The notes under the pieces are model-generated. The model saw only the letters and a list, made by a program, of their open reading frames with translations, ran no database searches and was not told the DNA's origin. Below are positions 37,751 through 46,673 of a stretch of DNA of 64,000 bases, one piece after another. Every line of letters begins with the position of its first letter. Positions within the stretch are counted from its first letter, which is position 1. The position numbers and the translations under genes are program-made. Origin of the DNA: Argyresthia goedartella (taxonomy: Eukaryota > Arthropoda > Insecta > Lepidoptera > Argyresthiidae); contig OX463836.1 of NCBI GenBank assembly GCA_949825045.1, positions 13,926,329-13,990,328 of the forward strand, given 5' to 3'.

Positions 37751-40696
37751 CTAAAGGGAGAGGTAATGTCTCTTCACACGACTTTTAAAGATATTCAGAT
37801 TAGGACTGTCCCTGATGGTGCAGGGGAGTGCATTCCACAACCGAATGGCCCGGGCTCTAAACCCGTTCTCATAGTAAGCGGTGTTATGCTGTGGAGTTGT
37901 GAGCATGGAAACTGCGTGAGTTCTCCGAGGTCTGCTGGAAGAAAGAAATTGAAAACTGTCTCGTAAGAAAGTTGGGTAGCGTGGATTACGTAAAATGTTG
38001 TAGAGGAAATTGAGGATGTGTGAATCCCGACGAAGACGAATCGGCAGCCACTTCAACTCCCTGCGATGTTGTGACACATGGTCGTATTTGCGCAGCCCGA
38101 AGATAAACCGAATCCCGAGATTTTGAAGTCGTTCGAGTTTGTTCAGTAGTTCTTCGTTAGCACTGACCCAGCAGACATCAGCGTAATCGATGAGGGGTAG
38201 AATGAGAGATTGAGCAAGAGTGATTTTGGTATGTCGAGGCAAAAAGTACTGAAGTCTCCTGAGAGAGTGAAAGGTAGAAAATACTCGGCGACTTACCTCA
38301 TTGACATGCGATGACCAGGACAACTGGTTGTCGAAGATTAGACCCAGGTTTTTAACTTTATCGCTATATACGATTGTGGTACCATTAAAAGTGACAGATG
38401 GAATGGGATGTTGCTGCAACAAGTTAAGAGAATGTCTAGTACCTATTATCATGGCCTGGGACTTGCTCGGGTTGACCAGGAGTCCGAAGGATGAAGCCCA
38501 ACTTCTTATTCCCTCAAGATCAGCGTTGAGTGCCTCCACAGCAGAGTGTGCATCGTTGAGAGAGAAGTGGCGATAAATCTGGAGATCATCAGCGTAAAGA
38601 TGATATGAGGAGGACAGGACGTCCGAGATGGTGTTGATAAAGATCGAGAATAGAAGAGGAGAAAGAATACCACCTTGAGGGACGCCTGTAGAGAGGTCAC
38701 ACCATTCAGTGGATATCTCTTCCGACCTGATACGCTGTTGCCGATCCCTCAAATAAGAGTCGAACCAGCTAGCAGAGAAGGAGGAGACGTTCAGAGATCT
38801 GAGAAGCTCAACGAGAATGTCAAAATCTACGCAGTTGAAGGCACTACTGAAGTCAAGTAAAGCAAGCACGGAAAGCTGTTTGCGGTCCATGGCTACCTGG
38901 ATATCATCTGTGACTTTCATGAGAGCCGTGACGGTGCTATGACCCGGTCTGAATCCTGACTGGTACATGTTCAGCAGATTGTTTGAGAGAAGGTAAGAAG
39001 AGAGCTGGGTATGGACAATGGATTCAAGGACTTTGGAGAGGATGGGTAGGATTGAAATAGGTCGATACTCTTTAAAAGAGGTGGGACTGGAAGTTTTAGG
39101 GAGCGGGATGACTAATGCTTTTTTCCACATGGTGGGGAAGATGCCATTCGATAGGGAAAAATTTATAACATGTGTAATAGCTGGCAGTAGTTCATCCAGG
39201 ATTGTTAAAAGCATTTTAAGGCAGATTTTATCATCACCTACGGCTTTAGAGCTCACTGCTAGTACCGCCTTCTTGACCGCATAGATTTCAACATTGCTCA
39301 AGTTGAATGGTGTGGTGTCGGGTAAGGACTTAGAGCGCAGGCTCTGAAGAGTGGCTTGTTTGACAATGGGATCCATCACAACAGGTGGGGTAGAAAGGAA
39401 CTGGTTGAGACCGTTGAGATCTACATTACCAGCATGAAAGTCCTGAGTCTTACCTATGCCAAGTGTTTTTAGAAACTTCCACACCTGAGCTGGTGTATAA
39501 CTTTCAATACTCTCGTGGATGTGCCGACGCTTAGCATCACGACAGAGACGGTTGCAGCGGTTGCGAAGACATTTGTAAGAAAGGAAATTGTCATCTGTCG
39601 GATTCTTACGGTATTTACACTTGGCTCTGTTCCTCTTGGCCATTAGACGCTTAATAGTATCTGTTAGCCAAGGGGCGGGTAGGTGTTTCACTCTCACTTT
39701 TTTTATAGGTGCATGCTTGTCGTAGAGACCTAGGACTATGATATTGAACTTGTTGATTTTCTCGTCCATGGTCTCGCTGGATATTACAGGGGACCAGTCG
39801 ATCGACAAGGCATCCGACCTAAGAGACTCTAGGTTAATATCCCTAAAGTTACGAATATTAAGAAATTTTGCCCTGCTCTTGAGAGGCCTGATCTTATACG
39901 AAAGATAGATAAGGTCGTGAAACGAGAAAGGAGAGTTGAGTTGACCATGTACAGCAACCTTATCCAAGTTAGAGACGATCATAATATCGAGGAGAGAGGG
40001 AGAGCAGTGAGGTTGGAAATGCGTGGCATCAAGAGGCAGAATATGCAGATTGAAAGAGTTGACTATAAACTTGAGTTTGGTAGAACGGGAGTCGTTTTTG
40101 AGGAGACAGGTGTTGAAGTCACCTAGAATGAGGGTATCGTTATACAGAGGTGAGAGTTCATTAAGGAGGGATTCTAATGTGTCGAAGTAGTCGATGCGAA
40201 GAGAGGGGCTATAAAGAACACCGAGGAGGACCTTACTATGGTGAAGAGTTATTTCGAGAAAGAGATGTTCAGCAGACTCGGAGTACTGGCTAGGGGACGC
40301 GCTGATCACCTTGCACGGGATTTCCACTCGCAGATAGATAGCGACGCCCCCATCGGCTTTCCCGACTCTGTCGTTCCTGTAAAGCCTGTATCCTGGAATG
40401 GAGTATGAAGAAGATGACAGCGATGGCTTTAGGAACGACTCAGAGACAAGAATGCCGTCCACGCATTGGTCACTAAAAGCCTCGAGCAGGTCCGGATAGC
40501 TGGAGTGAATACTTTGAGCATTGATATGCACGATGTTTAGGTTATCCTCCACACCACCGAAAACAGTCCTAATGTTAGCAGAAAGGGGTTCCTCCGAAGC
40601 GGAGGTGTTGCTTTCTGCACTCACAAAATCGTCAACATCGTCGTTTGAAGAGCAGGAAAAGAAACTTTGATTGATAATATCAGGTAAATAATTCAT
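37751..40696 (-). CDS. LINE ORF2: endonuclease and reverse transcriptase, intact
   Basis: A single open frame of 981 residues. The N-terminal AP-type endonuclease shows NIVHINAQSI, ILVSESFL (catalytic glutamate), TLILGDFNT, LLDIMIVSNLD and FSFHDLIYL (catalytic His-Asp pair). The reverse transcriptase has VIPLPKTSSPTSFKEYRPIS, QSGFRPGHST, LALLDFSSAFNCVDF, GVPQGGILSPLLFSIFIN and the catalytic YADD at about residues 701-704 (38596-38585). The C-terminus ends RAIRLWNALPCTIRDSPN..FKSRVKRHYLSL. Length and motif order fit CR1/jockey-group ORF2 proteins, which nick target DNA and prime cDNA synthesis there. No inactivating change seen. Confidence 0.9.
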   Translation of the reverse strand: MNYLPDIINQSFFSCSSNDDVDDFVSAESNTSASEEPLSANIRTVFGGVEDNLNIVHINAQSIHSSYPDLLEAFSDQCVDGILVSESFLKPSLSSSSYSIPGYRLYRNDRVGKADGGVAIYLRVEIPCKVISASPSQYSESAEHLFLEITLHHSKVLLGVLYSPSLRIDYFDTLESLLNELSPLYNDTLILGDFNTCLLKNDSRSTKLKFIVNSFNLHILPLDATHFQPHCSPSLLDIMIVSNLDKVAVHGQLNSPFSFHDLIYLSYKIRPLKSRAKFLNIRNFRDINLESLRSDALSIDWSPVISSETMDEKINKFNIIVLGLYDKHAPIKKVRVKHLPAPWLTDTIKRLMAKRNRAKCKYRKNPTDDNFLSYKCLRNRCNRLCRDAKRRHIHESIESYTPAQVWKFLKTLGIGKTQDFHAGNVDLNGLNQFLSTPPVVMDPIVKQATLQSLRSKSLPDTTPFNLSNVEIYAVKKAVLAVSSKAVGDDKICLKMLLTILDELLPAITHVINFSLSNGIFPTMWKKALVIPLPKTSSPTSFKEYRPISILPILSKVLESIVHTQLSSYLLSNNLLNMYQSGFRPGHSTVTALMKVTDDIQVAMDRKQLSVLALLDFSSAFNCVDFDILVELLRSLNVSSFSASWFDSYLRDRQQRIRSEEISTEWCDLSTGVPQGGILSPLLFSIFINTISDVLSSSYHLYADDLQIYRHFSLNDAHSAVEALNADLEGIRSWASSFGLLVNPSKSQAMIIGTRHSLNLLQQHPIPSVTFNGTTIVYSDKVKNLGLIFDNQLSWSSHVNEVSRRVFSTFHSLRRLQYFLPRHTKITLAQSLILPLIDYADVCWVSANEELLNKLERLQNLGIRFIFGLRKYDHVSQHRRELKWLPIRLRRDSHILNFLYNILRNPRYPTFLRDSFQFLSSSRPRRTHAVSMLTTPQHNTAYYENGFRARAIRLWNALPCTIRDSPNLNIFKSRVKRHYLSL

Positions 40697-40755
40697 ATAT
40701 ATATATATATATATAACTAATTATAATACACTCTAAATATATATTTATATATAAA
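40695..40755. repeat. (AT)n microsatellite
   Basis: ATATATATATATATATAT runs just upstream of ORF2 of the LINE, in the inter-ORF region. Confidence 0.85.
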
Positions 40756-41251
40756 TATTTATTCAATTAGTATCTAGTTATCAAGCGTTATTAACTGGTT
40801 TGAATAAGCGCCTTACTTACACCTAGACCAACCATAAATGGAATGTTGATAGTTATATTTATCTTACAAAATTAACTCAATACTACATATATTACATCAA
40901 AAGAACAAGCACAAACTAAAGACTCTGCAAACATACGAATTCAAAGTGGTAAGGTGTGTACTTGACACGAGTCAGATTGTATAAGCTAAATTCGGAACGG
41001 ACACATTTTACACAAATTAATACTTAACATGAACACAACAAAGTGACAGCTGACAGAGATAAGGAAAAAAAAAAGGAATGATTTGGATTTGTTGTGCCGA
41101 TTCACGAAAGGAAAAAAATATACACTGAACTTTGGGCTGTAAATATTGTCGACTACCTCACAGTTCATAGTGGGAAGCAAATGTTGGAACACATTCAACT
41201 ACACAAAGAGTGGAGATTGCTGATATGTGGTGAATGTGCGATGGCCCAACC

Positions 41252-42022
41252 TCACTTCTTCTGAGCACCCTTCCTAGTCGTGACGCCCTTCTTCGAAACA
41301 GCAGCTGCGCCCGCAGCTGGCTTCATACCTTGTTCTGCTGGCGTCGCAGGGCTGTCCTTACTCGGGTGCTTTGAGGTCAACGGCTGCAGGTCACCCCAGC
41401 ACTCCACCCTGTGACGAGACTTGTCTGGCAGCAGCACAATGATCTTGCCTTCGGATGTCCATGCGTTGCTCATTCCAAAGTGTTTGCGCGCTGCTGTGAA
41501 TACTTCCTGGCGTGACTTAGTCAGGAATTCGGTGACTGTGATGCCTGAACCTTTCAGCGCCTTCTTGAGTCTCCAAACCTCATTGCGGGCCGCCAACGTC
41601 GTGAAGCGAACTAGCAGAGGCCGGCATTTCGCCCCCTTAGCACCCAGACGATGTGTGACACTGATGGCACCAATGCAGTCGACGGATGCCTTGAGGCGGT
41701 CAGCCAGCACTTTCTTCAGGACAGCTTCCGGCTGCTCATCAGTTACCTCTGGCACTCCATGCACCAGCAGTACCTTCCGCCTTGATGCAGTCTCGTGCCG
41801 GTCCAGCCCCAATGTCAGTAGCTGCATCTGCGACTGAAGCAACCCGAGGCACTTCCATATGAGAGACCTGAAGTCGGAAAACTCACTCGCCAAGCTGCTG
41901 ATGTTCTTGGGAGAGGGAGCAGGTGTGGATGCTTGCAGCTCCTGCTCATACCTCTCCATCCGTTCCCCAAATGACTTCACAATAGCATCCATGTTCTTAG
42001 AGAGCTCTGCATATAGGTCCAT
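41252..42022 (-). CDS. LINE ORF1 (coiled coil plus RRM-like domain)
   Basis: A 256-residue frame starting at MDLYAELSKNM (an in-frame ATG 15 codons upstream is possible). Residues 1-90 are predicted coiled coil by heptad pattern (SEFSDFRSLIWKCLGLLQSQ). Then RRKVLLVHGVPEVTDEQPEA through GAISVTHRLGAKGAKCRPLL and VRFTTLAARNEVWRLKKALK gives an RRM-like fold followed by a C-terminal domain as in L1-type ORF1 proteins. The lysine-rich tail ends KKGVTTRKGAQKK. ORF1 proteins bind element RNA. It lies 5' of ORF2, separated by about 550 bp. Confidence 0.8.
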   Translation of the reverse strand: MDLYAELSKNMDAIVKSFGERMERYEQELQASTPAPSPKNISSLASEFSDFRSLIWKCLGLLQSQMQLLTLGLDRHETASRRKVLLVHGVPEVTDEQPEAVLKKVLADRLKASVDCIGAISVTHRLGAKGAKCRPLLVRFTTLAARNEVWRLKKALKGSGITVTEFLTKSRQEVFTAARKHFGMSNAWTSEGKIIVLLPDKSRHRVECWGDLQPLTSKHPSKDSPATPAEQGMKPAAGAAAVSKKGVTTRKGAQKK

Positions 42023-42100
42023 TGTTGCACTTGTTCTTTGATGATTAATAATAATGTAAGATATCAATTGATTGTGTGATTTGGAGAGTCTAGGTAAGTT

Positions 42101-43220
42101 TAATTAAATTAATTGTGCATTTGTTGATTGTTTTTATTATTAAATTAATTTAAAATCGGGAGCTACAAAATTTTACTGTTGTCACATAGAACTACCCTCA
42201 AGAAAAAAGTACACTTCATATACACATAACAACTAAATACTAGTTAACTCAAACTTACACCATACCTACACGAACGAAACACCAGTTTAGCTATTTTACC
42301 TAGAATCAAATCACGGCGAAACATTTTCTTCGTTCCATCTTTGCACACTCTGTATAAACGCATATCGTACACCTGCCGAGACCTTGAGAAAGCCCAGAAA
42401 CAACACACCGTGACACGAAATAACATGCATGATTTTGAATTATTTTTGTATGAAAAGGTACATAGTACGATACACTGTTAGAAAGCCTAGTTTGTCTTCT
42501 ACTTAGAACCACTAATTCTAGAATGATAAGTATCACCTATTGCCTATAAATTCAATAATAGTACAAAGTGTTGATTTCTACCTATTTTATACTTTCCTTG
42601 CGAGATATGGCGTCCTCACACTTATCATTTATGATTTAGTGGCAAATACCACTTGTTTTCCTCTTATTGAATAAATTACCTATCCTAGGAACTAAGAAAT
42701 ATAACGCTAGGTAGTCTAGTCTCTTCACAAATAATTTCACAAGATTTGCATAATTCGCGCGATGCGTCAGTTTACTTTCCGTATTTTATGAAAATTTGAA
42801 ACGCTGAAATATTCGAAAGTTTCTATAAGAACACCCTAATGTTTTTATTGTTTTGAAAAGGTTATTTTGTGTAGATTACGTAGGTATCAAACAACATGTA
42901 CATGTTGTTGATAATTTTCTGATGTCGGCTAGATTTGTGTCGAGAGGGAGCATTTTCATAGAAGTCTGTGTTTCTCATGCCAGTACAAAAATAAACTAAG
43001 GTCACAGTGACATTTTCTACACATTGTGTAAAAGAGGGTTTCATTAGCTACTCAGATATACAACTCCCATAATTCTAAGTGTTACCATTCCAACAGAATC
43101 ACTTGATATATTAGTCAAGTGCCGCGCAGCCCGCACGCTCAAAAACACTCCGGTATTTGTCGTTTTTGACGTCTCGAACTCCCGGGAAAGGAGAGGTTAA
43201 GCTAATAAGATTTTGATAAA
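42101..43220. other. Intergenic, nothing recognised
   Basis: AT-rich, only short ORFs. May include 5' UTR of the LINE next to 42100. Confidence 0.35.
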
Positions 43221-43224
43221 CCAT

Positions 43225-43500
43225 AGCTAAGAACCATCGCAGAGAAGTACACTATCATCAACAAAAATCCGCATTAAAATCCGTCCACCCGTTTGAGCTC
43301 TAGAGTGCCACAAACAGACACATACAGATAAACAAACAGACAGACACTTCAAACTTATAACACCCCTCTTTGTCGTCGGTACTGGCTGACCATATGTTAA
43401 ATTGCATTTTGACAGTTTTATGAGATCTCTGTTTTTAAATGCCAAAGGATTACGGTTCAAATCCGAAACAAAAATAGGCAAGTGCGAGTCGGAGTGTTTA
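43225..43500 (-). repeat. RTE-like 3' UTR fragment
   Basis: AAATCCGTCCACCCGTTTGA, CTCTAGAGTGCCACAAACAG, ACAGACAGACACTTCAAACT and TATAACACCCCTCTTTGTCG form a block I recognise as a common moth/butterfly retroelement tail, followed by GGCAAGTGCGAGTCGGAGTG. No coding part. Confidence 0.4.
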
Positions 43501-45852
43501 TTTTTTGAAAAATGGGGTTTTGTTATGTTCGTGTAGGCCGTGAGCGTGACAGCTTACTAGCGCGATCGCGAAATTTGCCAAGTGCTAGCTAATTAAAAAA
43601 ATACATTACTTTTTTATTTATGGGTAATTCCATGGAAAAGTCCCAATGAATGGAAAACATTAATTACTATTCTTCATGGTAGGATCAGTTGGTAGCAACC
43701 CTGTAGTACTTTTTGTTTTCGATATGGCAACTAAATGTTTTTTTTTTTGTGGTAATACTGATGTTAGTAAGATGGCGTCGTAACGTCGTAAACAATAGCA
43801 GATGGCGTGTTTTTTTTGTATCGAAATTTTAAATTGTTTATTATTATAGGTATGTACTATCATTCTCCGAAATATGGCCAGTTTTTAAATGTCACCCTAC
43901 ATGGCCTAGGTTTCACTTTTGGCGAAAAAAAAACAAAATGCCATATATCTGGCATTGGGTCTGCATTCTGTAAGCTACAAATTAGTACTTACATTTGCGC
44001 CAAAAAGTATCACACTTTATTTCATGACATAAATAACAAGTGAATCAGGGTTATACTCTAGTATAAAAATCACCCAAAAAACAAAAAACCTAACCGGACA
44101 GTGGTACTTAATTTAGCACTTTTACGTATTAATTTTTTATTTTTACCAGACAATGATATAATATTTAGCACCATAAAAAACACTGACCCCTTTTTAAAAA
44201 AAAGTAATGGTAAAATTAAATCACCGGCCCCAAATTATACCCCGAAATAGCCGTCGCTTTCCTCCTACTACTCGAAATGGCTCGCGTTTGGATAAGTGTT
44301 AATCCACGAGGAACTTACAAAGCAAATATAAATCAAACTCAAGTAGTTTCGATAAAAGATACATTTAAACCACAGACCAGATATCGAGATAGACGCAGCA
44401 AACACGGTCGAATGTATGAGAACCAACCGTGTAACTTTTTCACTACCTACTGTGACGTCACGAGCGCCTTTTAGTGATGGGTTGACATGTTAATCGTGAA
44501 ACAGAGTCAAAAGCGCGCCGCCAAATCGATTCAAAATGAGCGCTGCTGCGGGAATCCCCTACCTACCACGACCACGTACCTACCGCGTTGCCTTTTTGTC
44601 AGTAAGCCGGCAGTGTTTCGAGCGGGAGATCGTATCGTAGCATCGCACCCGGATATCACATCATAGAGTGTTAAAGTATGTATTTGTCTGTAGAACCTAT
44701 TTACCTTTTATTATTCATGTGTAAATCCGTCCAGCCCCGGTATTCAGTAACTCGAATCGATCTTAAACTGTGGAATAGTATCAGATTTCCCATAGTTATC
44801 TACAATCAATTGACACTACGTTGCATTTGACCTGGCTCAAGCAGGAATAATAACCAGAGCGAAGAAGTTTTCGAGTTCAGAAAACATGAACCTCATGTCA
44901 TTGTACATAAGAGTCACTGACAGTTCGATTCGCATACTTTTTCGACGCGTAATTATTCCTGCTTCCTACACTGGATTAAAGTTACTAATTAAGGGGGCTG
45001 ACTAGAATAATGTAGGTAAGGTAAAACGGGGTGTATTAATAACCAAGGGTAAATAGAAATAACTCTTAGGCCCACTACTTCGTAAAGTATTACAGAAGAG
45101 AGATTGGGAGCTATCTCTATTCTCCCCTGGGTATCAAAATACACTCAGTTTTACTACAGTATTACCTAATTACTTGTTCAGTCTTGTTCTACTTACCTAC
45201 TTATCTTTTTTTAAATCATTCCTCTGTCTTCTACTCATTCCTCTCTCGAAATGAATCGATGTTGTATCGAGGAATGAATTACTAATCGACTTTCTATGTA
45301 ATGCTGAGTTACACGAAAAAAGCTTAAATTTTAAGTCATGATTAAACTAATTTAATCACGAGAATCCATCCGGCTGGTTGGGCTGTGCTTTGACATGTCA
45401 GTCAGTCAGTCAGTCACTCAGTCTTCTTTTATATATTAACATAAAATGAATACATAACAATCTCACATATACGTTATTCTACTACTAAAATATAGATTGC
45501 AATGAAAATGCAACTCGGAATTATCATTATTCCGTCAACAAAATCGAATCGTCCAGCGATTTTGCAAGAATCGTCGCATTGTACAACACTATCTGATTAA
45601 ATCGACAGAAAAATGAGCAAATCGACTATACCATGCAACTGTAACGAAAGTATAGTTTGCTTCACTGTTCATTGAGGGCTACGAAAGAGATATCCATGAA
45701 TTGTGTAAAGTGGAAGCAGCAGTGGATGAAGTCCATGGGAAATATACGCTATGGTTCAACCTATCTCAGTAAAAACGGGAGACGCTACTCGAAATTAAAA
45801 ATAATTTGATTATTAAATAAATTAGGCGAATTTCAGAAATAAAATTACTTAC
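43501..45852. other. Intergenic stretch with repeat fragments only
   Basis: 43848-43910 is a degenerate end of the MITE at 6138-6412. 44310-44375 matches 23916-23980. A (CAGT)n microsatellite lies at 45400-45420. I looked here for later exons of gene C and found none. Confidence 0.4.
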
Positions 45853-45932
45853 GTATGAAAGGTAACGCCGTTGTTTTCTTTGGAAACAATATTGCTTGAG
45901 TTTTTGCAATTCACAACGGCACAGTAAGGCAT
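45853..45932 (-). CDS. Gene C: first exon of a THAP-domain protein (partial)
   Basis: ATG at 45932 opens an 80 bp exon ending at a strong donor (GTAAGT) in phase 2. The product MPYCAVVNCKNSSNIVSKEN then NGVTFH has the C4-x4-C9 pair and the aromatic-H that begin THAP domains. It differs clearly from genes A and B (shorter exon, different phase). Codons and donor look genuine, but the rest of the domain (the C-x2-H part) was not found to the left, so this is either a gene with a distant second exon or an orphaned exon. Confidence 0.55.
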
Positions 45933-46462
45933 TTTTATGTTTAATAGTACCCGGCTTACATTGGAACAGCCAGAGAGCGACTGAGCCGGGATGAGCGGAA
46001 TCCGCCTATTAAAAACACGCGAAGTAGATAGACTTTCGCTGACTATCTCGATATCTGGTCTGTGATTTAAACCAATACCTGCACATGTGCGGTTAAATGT
46101 GCACAGTTGGTATTTAACCAATCGTGGCTTTCATCTCTAGTCTCTCTCACTCACCTCACGGCAGCACTTCGCCGCACCTCACTCATGGCTCATGCAGTTC
46201 AACATTTTCCGGAATAACAGCAGACGGATCGTAACAGAGTTTAGAACGTCCCCGCCACCAAAGAAAATCTAATTATCACCTTACCTTAACTGGCAACACA
46301 GTTTTGTTTTTAAACCGTAAACTGTCATGTCGGCGCTTGGTGTTTATCCGCGACTTTTTGTTTGTTTTTGTGGCATTTTTCAGACACTTACTTCCTAGTT
46401 CTTTCTGAAACCTCTGCCAATTATGTTTATTGGTGTCCCAAAACTATTTGGAAGTTGACACA
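45933..46462. promoter_or_regulatory. Candidate bidirectional promoter between genes C and B
   Basis: Only 530 bp separate the divergent THAP start codons. The middle has GC-richer sequence (CACCTCACGGCAGCACTTCG at about 46153) amid AT-rich DNA, and 45970-46140 includes dispersed repeat sequence. No TATA box or known operator is assigned. Role inferred from geometry alone. Confidence 0.35.
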
Positions 46463-46673
46463 ATGCCTTACTACTGCACGGTGCCTCAATGCACATCCAT
46501 GGCTGGTAAAGCGAAAAATGTATCATTTCATCAGTTTCCACGGGACGAGGAGCTCGCCAATATGTGGAATAACATTCTGAAGAGGGGCAAGCCTTACACT
46601 AAGTACTCCAAAGTTTGCAGCCTGCACTTCAGGGCCGAGGATTACACAATGACGAGCATGGGAAAAAATAAAG
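46463..46673 (+). CDS. Gene B exon 1 (THAP domain)
   Basis: Starts MPYYCTVPQCTSMAGKAKN, includes SFHQFPRD, MWNNILKRGKPYTKYSK and VCSLHFRAEDY, and ends in phase 1 at donor GTACGT. An ATG 33 bases upstream in frame (46430) exists, but the THAP consensus starts at 46463 and gene A aligns from there. Confidence 0.92.

Larger units (their letters stand above)
36931..42100 (-). mobile_element. CR1-like LINE with both ORFs open
   Basis: Minus-strand element: ORF1 (42022-41252), ORF2 (40696-37751), and a 3' UTR ending in GTGTGCAATAAAGAAATTAT at 36931. The UTR is split by an inserted DNA element at about 36960-37493. Neither ORF shows a stop or frameshift, so the copy looks young. The 5' boundary is not visible with certainty. 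A decayed relative is at 52700-54300, and isolated tails are at 2093 and 27912. Confidence 0.8.

Noticed and set aside
41421..41837. A 138-codon plus-strand ORF
   Set aside because: Antisense to the LINE ORF1 RRM region.
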